A DNA stretch of 5,311 nt from Planctomycetaceae bacterium. GTDB lineage: Bacteria > Planctomycetota > Planctomycetia > Pirellulales > Pirellulaceae. Of this stretch, positions 1 through 4,587 are shown in pieces. The position numbers and the translations under genes are program-made. Position 1 is the stretch's first letter; each line of letters begins with the position of its first letter. The notes beneath the pieces were generated by a model. The model searched no databases. It was not told the origin of the DNA and saw nothing but the letters and a program-made list of their open reading frames with translations. The stretch spans positions 2,409 to 7,719 of the forward strand of contig DMPQ01000342.1 of NCBI GenBank assembly GCA_003455945.1, written 5' to 3'.

Positions 1-361
1 TGCCGCATCGACTCCGGAAGCCGGCGTCGGCGAATCGGGAGCCCAGACCGAAGCCGATGCGAACAAATCGGATGCGACCGGAACGGATGCGGCGGGAACG
101 GACGCGGCCGGAACCGAGGGGACCGAGACCGGCGGCGCCGGCTCGACCGAGACTCCGGCAGGTACCGGCAGTGAGACTCCGGCAGTGACTCCTGAAACCC
201 CCGGCGAAACTCCGGCGGAGACGCCCAGCGAAACGCCGGCCGAAACGCCGACTGAAACGCCTGCGGGTGACGGCGGAGCGACTCCGAGCGAGACGCCGGC
301 CGAGACGCCAGCGGCTCCGACCCCTGCTGCGGAAACGCCGGCCGGCGGTTCGGGAAACTGA
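1..361 (+). CDS. secG: 3' end of a protein with a Thr/Pro/Ala/Glu/Gly-rich low-complexity tail, probably SecG (partial)
   Basis: Only the last 119 codons are visible, in the frame starting at base 2 and ending at TGA 359-361; the start lies outside the window. The visible part has no hydrophobic segment and no recognisable fold. It is made almost only of A, T, P, E, G, S and D. Residues 25-40 hold a loose pentapeptide repeat (TGTDAAGTDAAGTEG), and residues 50-113 hold eleven ETP triplets, many spaced four residues apart (ETPAETPSETPAETP). Such a sequence should be disordered and acidic. SecG, the small membrane subunit of the SecYEG preprotein channel, is suggested only by position: from memory, planctomycete secG often lies directly before yicC and carries a long low-complexity C-terminus. 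The membrane helices that would prove it are not in view. It could instead be another secreted or membrane protein with a disordered tail. That this is a real coding frame is fairly sure; the name is not. Confidence 0.5.
   Translation, partial: AASTPEAGVGESGAQTEADANKSDATGTDAAGTDAAGTEGTETGGAGSTETPAGTGSETPAVTPETPGETPAETPSETPAETPTETPAGDGGATPSETPAETPAAPTPAAETPAGGSGN
149..340 (+). repeat. Degenerate 12-base coding repeat encoding ETP(A/S/T/G) units
   Basis: Eleven ETP triplets lie in this stretch. Around 203-262 six follow each other with a strict four-residue (12-base) period, in units such as GAAACGCCGGCC. Third-codon positions vary (GAA/GAG, ACG/ACT/ACC, CCG/CCC/CCT), so the amino-acid pattern is better kept than the DNA. 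This suggests an old repeat, or selection on the protein, rather than very recent slippage. Confidence 0.8.
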
Positions 362-380
362 GTCGGCTGCGGATGGCGTC

Positions 381-410
381 TCGATCGATCGGTCCGGCCG
401 ACTCGATCGA
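381..410 (+). other. Strong hairpin between the SecG-like tail and yicC
   Basis: TCGATCGATCGG (381-392) pairs with CCGA (398-401) plus TCGATCGA (403-410): 12 base pairs with one bulged C at 402 and a five-base loop. It begins 20 bases after the upstream stop. No T run follows, so it is not a classical intrinsic terminator. A competing pairing, GAGTCGGC (360-367) with GCCGACTC (397-404), starts inside the stop codon and uses the same 3' arm, so the two structures exclude each other. Possible roles are a U-less terminator, an attenuator, or a processing or stability element; none is proven. Confidence 0.4.
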
Positions 411-472
411 CTCCCGCCGCGATTCCGCTCGACCCGGGCGCGCGATGCGGATCAGTTCGGTCGGCGTCTGAC

Positions 473-477
473 GGGAG
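473..477 (+). promoter_or_regulatory. Ribosome binding site of yicC
   Basis: GGGAG ends eight bases before GTG 486. It decides the start: the open frame runs upstream to base 267, but only GTG 486 has a well-placed Shine-Dalgarno sequence and puts the conserved MTG motif near the N-terminus. Confidence 0.6.
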
Positions 478-485
478 TTCGAGGC

Positions 486-1367
486 GTGTTGCTCAGCATG
501 ACGGGGCATGGAGCGGGGAGTGCGGTCGGTGACCGCCTTCGCGCCTCGGCCGAAATCCGATCGGTCAACAATCGCTTCCTGAAGATCGCGGTCCGCTGCA
601 GCGACGGCTTCGGCCTGCTCGATACGCGAATCGAGGATCATCTGCGGGGGCGGCTGAAGCGCGGCACGGTCACCGTCAACGTCCGGATCGTCCGCAAGTG
701 GTCCGAGGCGGACATTCAGGTGAACGAGCCGCTGTTGGCGGGCTATCTGCAGCTCGTGCGGCGAGTCGGTGGGCTCGGCGATTCCGCTCCGGTCGACGTC
801 TCGGCCCTGCTCGAACTCCCCGGCGTCCTGGCCGATCCGAGTCGCGAGGAGGCGGATCTCGACGCGATCTGGCCGACGGTGCTCGAGAGTCTCGATCAGG
901 CGGTCGAGTCGCTCGAAGGGATGCGGCAGCGCGAAGGGCGGGCGATGGCCGACGACCTGCTCGCCAACCTCGCCGCGATCGACTCGGAACTCGAAGCGAT
1001 CGTCCGCCGGTCGCCGTTGGTGGTCGAGAGCTACCAGACGCGGCTGACCGAGCGACTCCAGAAGCTCTTGGCTCAGCACGACGTCCAGGTGAACGCTACC
1101 GATCTGATCCGCGAGGTCGGGATCTTCGCCGATCGCTGCGATATCGCGGAGGAAACGGTGCGTCTGCGGAGTCACCTGACGCAGTTCCGGGCGGTGATCG
1201 GGGAAGCGGAGAGCAACGGCCGCAAGCTCGATTTCATCACGCAGGAAATGTTCCGCGAGACGAACACGATCGGTTCCAAGGCGAACGATTCCGAGATCGC
1301 GCATCATGTCGTCGGCGTCAAGACGACGATCGAGCGGATCCGCGAGATGGTCCAGAACATCGAATGA
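486..1367 (+). CDS. yicC: YicC/YloC family endoribonuclease
   Basis: A 293-residue protein, close to the usual length of about 290 for the family. YicC/YloC proteins are cytoplasmic endoribonucleases that act in RNA turnover; E. coli YicC also affects small-RNA decay. The N-terminal YicC_N domain shows SMTGHG at residues 4-9 and EIRSVNNRFLK at 23-33. The C-terminal DUF1732 domain carries the family signature: DRCDIAEE from residue 216, GRKLDF at 245-250, QEMFRETNTIGSK at 253-265, and the typical ending QNIE at 290-293. All expected signature blocks are present and no break is seen. I place the start at GTG 486 because of the GGGAG eight bases upstream and the family N-terminus. The frame extends further upstream (267-485), but that part overlaps the tail gene and has no family similarity. 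gmk follows 73 bases downstream, as in many bacteria; B. subtilis has remA in between, and there is no room for it here. Confidence 0.95.
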   Translation: MLLSMTGHGAGSAVGDRLRASAEIRSVNNRFLKIAVRCSDGFGLLDTRIEDHLRGRLKRGTVTVNVRIVRKWSEADIQVNEPLLAGYLQLVRRVGGLGDSAPVDVSALLELPGVLADPSREEADLDAIWPTVLESLDQAVESLEGMRQREGRAMADDLLANLAAIDSELEAIVRRSPLVVESYQTRLTERLQKLLAQHDVQVNATDLIREVGIFADRCDIAEETVRLRSHLTQFRAVIGEAESNGRKLDFITQEMFRETNTIGSKANDSEIAHHVVGVKTTIERIREMVQNIE

Positions 1368-1369
1368 AC

Positions 1370-1398
1370 CGAGTCGCCGGCCCCCTGCCGGCGGCTCG
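1370..1398 (+). other. 12-bp hairpin directly after yicC
   Basis: Bases 1370-1381 pair with 1387-1398: 12 pairs including one G-U, around a five-base CCCCT loop, with GCCGGC at the top of the stem. It begins three bases after the yicC stop and ends 27 bases before the gmk ribosome binding site. No T run follows. Given the short 73-base gap to gmk, an RNA processing or stability element, or a partial terminator that sets the yicC:gmk ratio, seems likelier than full termination. Confidence 0.45.
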
Positions 1399-1426
1399 TC
1401 ACCTGCAGGCACCCGCGGAACGTCGG

Positions 1427-1433
1427 GGTGGAG
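1427..1433 (+). promoter_or_regulatory. Ribosome binding site of gmk
   Basis: GGTGGAG ends seven bases before GTG 1441 and supports that codon as the gmk start. The open frame itself continues upstream into yicC. Confidence 0.55.
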
Positions 1434-1440
1434 TCGAGAC

Positions 1441-2043
1441 GTGGGGGACGCGAGTCGAGCAGCGCGATTGGTCATCGTTTCCGGGCCGAGCGGCGCCGGG
1501 AAGTCGACCGTCGTCAAGCGGCTCCTCGCCGACTGCCCGCTTCCGCTGGTCCTGAGCGTCTCGGCAACCACTCGGGCGCCGCGGCCGGGGGAAGCGGACG
1601 GCGTCGACTACCACTTCCTGTCGCATGACGAGTTCCGGCGGCGGCGTGAGGCGGGGGAGTTCCTGGAGTGCATGGAGGTGTTCGGGCGGGGGGACTGGTA
1701 CGGCACCCTCCGGTCGACCGTCGCCTCTGGCCTCGCGGCGGGAAAGTGGATACTCTTGGAGATCGATGTCCAGGGAGCCATGTCCGTCCTCGAGTCCTAT
1801 CCCCAGGCGGTGACGATCTTCATTCACCCCGGGTCGCTCGAGGAGCTCGAACGGCGGCTCCGCCACCGCGGCAGCGAGACCGAAGCGTCGATCCGCCGTC
1901 GTCTGGAGGTGGCACGTGCCGAACTCGACTACGTGCCCCGCTATCGACACACCGTGGTCAATCATCAGCCGCAGCAAGCGGCTCAGGACATCTGCCAGTT
2001 GCTCATGAGCGCCGGAGAGAGCGAAGCATGTACGACGAGTTGA
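1441..2043 (+). CDS. gmk: Guanylate kinase
   Basis: A 200-residue cytoplasmic enzyme that transfers phosphate from ATP to GMP (or dGMP), giving GDP for GTP synthesis. The P-loop GPSGAGKST is at residues 15-23. The GMP-binding block with SVSATTR, PRPGE and DYHF spans 39-59, FLECMEVFG follows, then WYGT (the GMP-contacting tyrosine) and LLEIDVQGA, the Walker B-like strand. The arginine-rich lid region (RRLRHRG, then IRRRLEVARAE) and the late VVN are also present. Compared with E. coli Gmk the loop between EVFG and YGT is about two residues longer (EVFGRGDWYGT). The start is GTG 1441, chosen for the Shine-Dalgarno sequence seven bases upstream and for the usual short N-terminus before the P-loop. 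The last 16 bases overlap the start of rpoZ, so the two are probably translationally coupled. Confidence 0.96.
   Translation: MGDASRAARLVIVSGPSGAGKSTVVKRLLADCPLPLVLSVSATTRAPRPGEADGVDYHFLSHDEFRRRREAGEFLECMEVFGRGDWYGTLRSTVASGLAAGKWILLEIDVQGAMSVLESYPQAVTIFIHPGSLEELERRLRHRGSETEASIRRRLEVARAELDYVPRYRHTVVNHQPQQAAQDICQLLMSAGESEACTTS
2014..2020 (+). promoter_or_regulatory. Ribosome binding site of rpoZ inside gmk
   Basis: GGAGAGA lies within the last codons of gmk and ends seven bases before ATG 2028. It supports this start rather than any upstream extension of the frame. Confidence 0.6.
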
Positions 2044-2285
2044 AGGAAGAGTCGATCGTCAACAAGGTCGGAGGGCGGTTCAAGCTCTCGACGCTGATCC
2101 AGAAGCGTCTGGTGCAGCTGAACAAGGGGAGCCGGCCGCTGATCGACCTGGCGACTCACGACAAGATGGCGATCGTGCTGCAGGAGATTCTGCAGGACAA
2201 GATCTACCTGGACACGTCGAACGAAGTGCGCTACACGGCCGACCGCGGTCTCGAAGCGCCGGAGTTCGATCTGGACGATCTCTGA
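2028..2285 (+). CDS. rpoZ: DNA-directed RNA polymerase omega subunit
   Basis: An 85-residue protein, near the usual omega length (91 in E. coli). Omega binds the C-terminal part of beta-prime and helps core RNA polymerase assemble. The conserved core runs from NKVGGRFKLSTLIQKR (residues 12-27) through LVQLNKGSRPLID (28-40), corresponding to the VGNRFELVLVAARRAR region of E. coli omega. The C-terminus is acidic (EFDLDDL), as in many omegas. The MYDELKEE opening and the LIQKRLVQLN form resemble planctomycete omegas as I remember them; that is recall, not a search. The ATG overlaps the gmk 3' end by 16 bases and has a ribosome binding site inside gmk. The open frame continues upstream to 1668, but that part is only the gmk shadow. 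Position after gmk is the common bacterial arrangement. Confidence 0.93.
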   Translation: MYDELKEESIVNKVGGRFKLSTLIQKRLVQLNKGSRPLIDLATHDKMAIVLQEILQDKIYLDTSNEVRYTADRGLEAPEFDLDDL

Positions 2286-2305
2286 TCCGTTCGATCCGTG
2301 ACTCG

Positions 2306-2352
2306 TCGGTCGCTCCCGGTACGGTTTCGCCGCACCGCAGTCGAGCGACCGA
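2306..2352 (+). other. Structured inverted repeat between rpoZ and coaC
   Basis: TCGGTCGCTC (2306-2315) and GAGCGACCGA (2343-2352) form a perfect 10-bp outer stem. The enclosed sequence can fold again: CGGT 2317-2320 with ACCG 2334-2337, then CGG 2322-2324 with CCG 2330-2332 (written 5' to 3'). It lies in the 121-base gap, 20 bases after the rpoZ stop. The octamer-like word GATCCGT occurs three times around it (2284, 2293, 2351). There is no T run, so the role (terminator, attenuator or mRNA stabiliser) is open. Confidence 0.4.
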
Positions 2353-2406
2353 TCCGTTGCCGGTCGAGAGTGCCGGTATCGGAGACAACTCTCGCGAGAA
2401 TCGGTC

Positions 2407-2967
2407 ATGCAGGGGCGCGAGATCCTGGTCGCGGTGACCGGCGGAATCGCCGCCTACAAGACCGCCTTTCTCGTCAGTCGCCTCGTCCAGGCTCAGGCCG
2501 GGGTGAGCGTGATGATGACCGAAGGGGCCGAGAAGTTCGTCGGCCCGACCACCTTCGCCGCGCTGAGCGGACGGAGCGTCGCGACGCGATCGTTCGAGCC
2601 CGAGCGGTTTCCGCTCGGGGCGCACATCGAGCGGACGCGAGCGATCGATCTGATGGTCGTCGCTCCGGCGACCGCCGACTTTCTGGCCAAGGCGGCTCAC
2701 GGCATCGCCGACGACCTCGTCTCGACCGCCTACCTCGCTTCTCCCGCTCCGGTCCTCGTCGCACCGGCGATGAACTCGCGGATGTGGGAGCATCCGGCGG
2801 TGCAGCGCAATGTCGCGACCCTACGGAACGACGGCGTGACGTTCGTCGATCCCGAACCGGGCTGGCTTTCGTGCCGCGATACGGGATCGGGGCGCATGGC
2901 CGATCCGGAGCGGATTCTCGAAGCGATCGCGGCTCGGCTCGCCTCGTTGCCGGAACGCTCGGCGTGA
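2407..2967 (+). CDS. coaC: Phosphopantothenoylcysteine decarboxylase (CoaC), stand-alone
   Basis: A 186-residue FMN-dependent flavoprotein that decarboxylates 4'-phosphopantothenoylcysteine to 4'-phosphopantetheine in coenzyme A synthesis. Visible motifs: the N-terminal flavin-binding VTGGIAAYK (residues 10-18), the catalytic histidine in AHIE (H73), APATADFLAK (86-95, the usual PASANT-like block), APAMNSRMW (119-127, with the substrate-binding Asn123), and LSCRDTGSGRM (154-164), holding the conserved Cys156 of the flexible flap. In most bacteria this is the N-terminal half of a fused CoaBC. Here it ends in a stop after a normal HFCD-family C-terminus (LEAIAARLASL), and the ligase starts 121 bases later in another frame. 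The start ATG 2407 fits the family N-terminus but has only a weak purine stretch (GCGAGA, 2394-2399) upstream. All catalytic residues are present, so it should be active. Confidence 0.93.
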   Translation: MQGREILVAVTGGIAAYKTAFLVSRLVQAQAGVSVMMTEGAEKFVGPTTFAALSGRSVATRSFEPERFPLGAHIERTRAIDLMVVAPATADFLAKAAHGIADDLVSTAYLASPAPVLVAPAMNSRMWEHPAVQRNVATLRNDGVTFVDPEPGWLSCRDTGSGRMADPERILEAIAARLASLPERSA

Positions 2968-3088
2968 ACTTCTCCTTGGGCGAACGATCGTGGAGAGGCC
3001 GTCGCGATCGAATCCTCCGGTACGACGAATCGAATTCGAAGCGCTGTCCGTCTCGGCTCGATCCTTCCGCTGAGCATCGAAAGCGGCG

Positions 3089-3736
3089 ATGGCCAAGATC
3101 CTGATCACTTCCGGACCGACTCGACAGTACCTCGATCCGGTCCGCTATCTGACCAATTCGTCGAGCGGCAAGATGGGAGTCGCGCTGTGCGGCGCGGCGC
3201 TCGATCGGGGACACCGAGTCGTCGTCGTGTCGGGGCCGGTCAACGTCGAATATCCGGCCGAAGCGGAGCGGATCGACGTCGTGACGACCGACGAGATGCT
3301 CGAGGCGAGTCGCCGGGCATTCGCCGACTGTGACGGCCTGATCGGCGCTGCCGCTCCCTGCGACTATCGGCCTCGACGCGTCGCGGAACAGAAGATCGCC
3401 AAGACCGGTCAGCCGTTGCAGCTCGAACTCGAGGAGACGGTCGACATCGTCGCGACGCTCGGACTGGCCAAGCGCATCGATCAGTGGACTGTCGGCTTCG
3501 CGCTCGAGACCGAAGACCCGCGATTTCGGGCACTCGCCAAACTCGAACGCAAGGCGTGCGACCTGATCGTGCTCAACGGCCCTCAGGCGATGACGAGCGA
3601 GACGAACGAGATCGAGATTCTCGATCGGACCGGCACCGTGATCGCCGTCGCCGAAGGGCCGAAACGACGGGTCGCCGACGCGATCCTCGCCGAAATCGAC
3701 CGCCGCCTGGTCGGCCGCGAAAGCCGGCCGTCGTAG
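3089..3736 (+). CDS. coaB: Phosphopantothenate-cysteine ligase (CoaB), stand-alone
   Basis: A 215-residue protein matching the CoaB (DFP C-terminal) domain, which joins 4'-phosphopantothenate and cysteine using a nucleotide triphosphate. Motifs: ITSGPTR (6-12), LDPVRYLTNSSSGKMG (15-30, the nucleotide and acyl-adenylate site), AAAPCDYRP (87-95), KIAK (102-105, region of the conserved lysine), VGFALETE (135-142) and KLERKACDLIVLN (151-163). In bacterial CoaBC this domain follows CoaC in one chain; here it is a separate gene. The frame has a stop (TGA 3071-3073) six codons upstream of the ATG and no earlier start, so the N-terminus is well fixed even though no good Shine-Dalgarno sequence is visible. 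The stop codon lies inside a strong hairpin. Together with CoaC it forms two successive steps of CoA synthesis, and the two proteins may form a complex (inference). Confidence 0.93.
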   Translation: MAKILITSGPTRQYLDPVRYLTNSSSGKMGVALCGAALDRGHRVVVVSGPVNVEYPAEAERIDVVTTDEMLEASRRAFADCDGLIGAAAPCDYRPRRVAEQKIAKTGQPLQLELEETVDIVATLGLAKRIDQWTVGFALETEDPRFRALAKLERKACDLIVLNGPQAMTSETNEIEILDRTGTVIAVAEGPKRRVADAILAEIDRRLVGRESRPS

Positions 3737-3758
3737 TGCGACCGCCCTCGGTCGCACT
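3735..3758 (+). terminator. Perfect 10-bp hairpin overlapping the coaB stop codon
   Basis: AGTGCGACCG (3735-3744) and CGGTCGCACT (3749-3758) pair perfectly around a CCCT loop. The stem includes the last two bases of the TAG stop. No T run follows, so this would be a U-less (I-shaped) terminator or a 3' stabilising hairpin at the end of the coaB message. A second, weaker pairing follows at once: GGGG (3759-3762) with CCCC (3787-3790), extended through TTCC/GGA with one bulge. Confidence 0.5.
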
Positions 3759-3824
3759 GGGGTTCCGAACCTGTGGGCACGGAGGACCCCTGCGCTTGGC
3801 GCTTCGGGCTGTTGAGGCACGGCC

Positions 3825-3848
3825 GGGATCTGTTCGGGCGCTGATCCC
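3825..3848 (+). other. Inverted repeat in the coaB-ung gap
   Basis: GGGATC (3825-3830) and GATCCC (3843-3848) are a perfect 6-bp inverted repeat with a 12-base loop. A further dyad, TTCGAC (3850-3855) and GTCGAA (3868-3873), follows, with an overlapping CGACGA-A-TCGTCG at 3859-3871. They could be a terminator or an operator for ung, but no clear -35/-10 promoter is visible, so the role is unassigned. Confidence 0.25.
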
Positions 3849-3877
3849 CTTCGACCTGCGACGAATCGTCGAAAACC

Positions 3878-3882
3878 GGGAG
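3878..3882 (+). promoter_or_regulatory. Likely ribosome binding site of ung
   Basis: GGGAG ends eleven bases before ATG 3894. The spacing is a little long but it is the only purine-rich candidate near this start. Confidence 0.4.
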
Positions 3883-3893
3883 ACCGCCGTCGG

Positions 3894-4562
3894 ATGGACC
3901 TGTCAGGACTGAGCGACGATTGGCGAGCGGTGCTGGAGCCGCTGCTGAGCGATGCCGCGGGGCAATCGCTGAGACGCTTCGTCGCCGAGGAACGGGAACG
4001 TCATCAGGTCTTCCCGGCCGAAGCGTCGGTCTTTCGCGCACTCGCCGAGGTGCCTCTGTCGCAGGTCTGCTGCGTCATTCTCGGGCAGGATCCGTATCAC
4101 GATGTCGGCCAGGCGCAGGGGCTCGCCTTTTCGGTTCCCGACCGGACCGCGACTCCGCCGTCCCTTCGCAACATCCTGCGCGAACGGCAGGACGATCTCG
4201 GCGCGGCCGCGTCGTCTCGATCGAACGATCTCGGCGACTGGGCTCGGCAAGGGGTCCTGCTGCTGAACACCGTGCTGACCGTTCGCGCGCACGAGCCGCT
4301 GTCGCATCGTAGACAGGGATGGGAGCGGATCACCGATGCGCTGATCGATGCGGTCGCGGCTCGGTCCGAACCGACGGCCTTCGTGCTCTGGGGGAAGCCG
4401 GCGCAAGCGAAGGGGCCGAGAATCCCTCGGCCCCCGCACTTCGTTCTCGAATCGGCTCACCCCTCGCCCCTCTCGGCGCGACGAGGGTTCTTCGGCAGCC
4501 GACCGTTCTCGACCGTGAATCGGTTTCTCGAGGAGCACGGTCGGCCGCCGATCGCCTGGTAG
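3894..4562 (+). CDS. ung: Uracil-DNA glycosylase, family 1
   Basis: A 222-residue base-excision repair enzyme that removes uracil from DNA (from cytosine deamination or dUMP incorporation), leaving an abasic site. Family-1 motifs are all present: the water-activating loop GQDPYHDVGQAQGLAFSV (residues 64-81, catalytic Asp66, Tyr68 shielding the pocket against thymine), PPSLRNI (88-94), GVLLLNTVLTVR (120-131, uracil-recognising Asn125), LWGKPAQAKG (165-174), and the minor-groove loop HPSPLSARRGFFG (189-201, catalytic His189). The ending RPPIAW matches the E. coli Ung terminus (TPIDW) except for its last few residues. Length is close to E. coli Ung (229). The ATG at 3894 gives the expected N-terminus and has GGGAG eleven bases upstream. 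It follows coaB after a 157-base structured gap, so it may have its own promoter or be read through. Its stop is 10 bases from the stop of the convergent peptidase gene. Confidence 0.97.
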   Translation: MDLSGLSDDWRAVLEPLLSDAAGQSLRRFVAEERERHQVFPAEASVFRALAEVPLSQVCCVILGQDPYHDVGQAQGLAFSVPDRTATPPSLRNILRERQDDLGAAASSRSNDLGDWARQGVLLLNTVLTVRAHEPLSHRRQGWERITDALIDAVAARSEPTAFVLWGKPAQAKGPRIPRPPHFVLESAHPSPLSARRGFFGSRPFSTVNRFLEEHGRPPIAW

Positions 4563-4587
4563 CGCCGCGGTCTCACTGACCGCCGCG
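4563..4587 (+). terminator. Hairpin between the convergent ung and peptidase genes (possible two-way terminator)
   Basis: GCGGTC (4567-4572) pairs with GACCGC (4578-4583) around TCACT. After one C-C mismatch, CGC (4563-4565) pairs with GCG (4585-4587). It starts immediately after the ung stop and its loop contains the peptidase stop codon (4573-4575, minus strand). It could end or protect both transcripts. No T run is seen on either strand. Confidence 0.4.

Noticed and set aside
267..485. N-terminal extension of the yicC frame up to ATG 267
   Set aside because: The extra 73 residues are Arg-rich, overlap the ETP-repeat gene in another frame, and have no YicC similarity. GTG 486 has a good ribosome binding site and the family N-terminus.
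1668..2027. Upstream extension of rpoZ to a 205-residue protein
   Set aside because: This part is the gmk shadow. Omega proteins are about 70-110 residues, and ATG 2028 has its own ribosome binding site.
2968..3088. Sequencing error or recent frameshift explaining the coaC/coaB split
   Set aside because: Both proteins end and begin at normal family boundaries, 121 bases lie between them, and a stop (3071-3073) precedes the coaB ATG in its frame. A single indel would not restore a fused gene with a sensible linker.
2298..3104. A 268-codon plus-strand frame across coaC and the coaC-coaB gap
   Set aside because: It is an Arg/Ser/Asp-rich shadow of coaC. In the gap it shows no CoaBC linker-like sequence, so it does not indicate a frameshifted fused CoaBC.
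3761..3771. GGTTC-C-GAACC as a possible SOS (LexA) box before ung
   Set aside because: The half-sites are in the opposite order and spacing to the Gram-positive GAAC-N4-GTTC box, and it lies over 120 bases before ung. It is more simply part of the post-coaB structured region.
2474..3820. A 448-codon open frame on the minus strand opposite coaC and coaB
   Set aside because: The translation is rich in Arg, Ser and Pro with no recognisable motif, and both plus-strand genes have complete family signatures. Long antisense frames are expected in GC-rich coding DNA.
3484..3912. A 142-codon plus-strand frame spanning the end of coaB and the coaB-ung gap
   Set aside because: Most of it is the shadow of coaB, it is Arg/Asp-rich without motifs, and the gap portion is explained better by inverted repeats.
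2030..4562. A tRNA or other known structured RNA in the gaps
   Set aside because: I looked for cloverleaf arms and the conserved GTTCGANTC-type arm and found none. The stems seen are simple hairpins.
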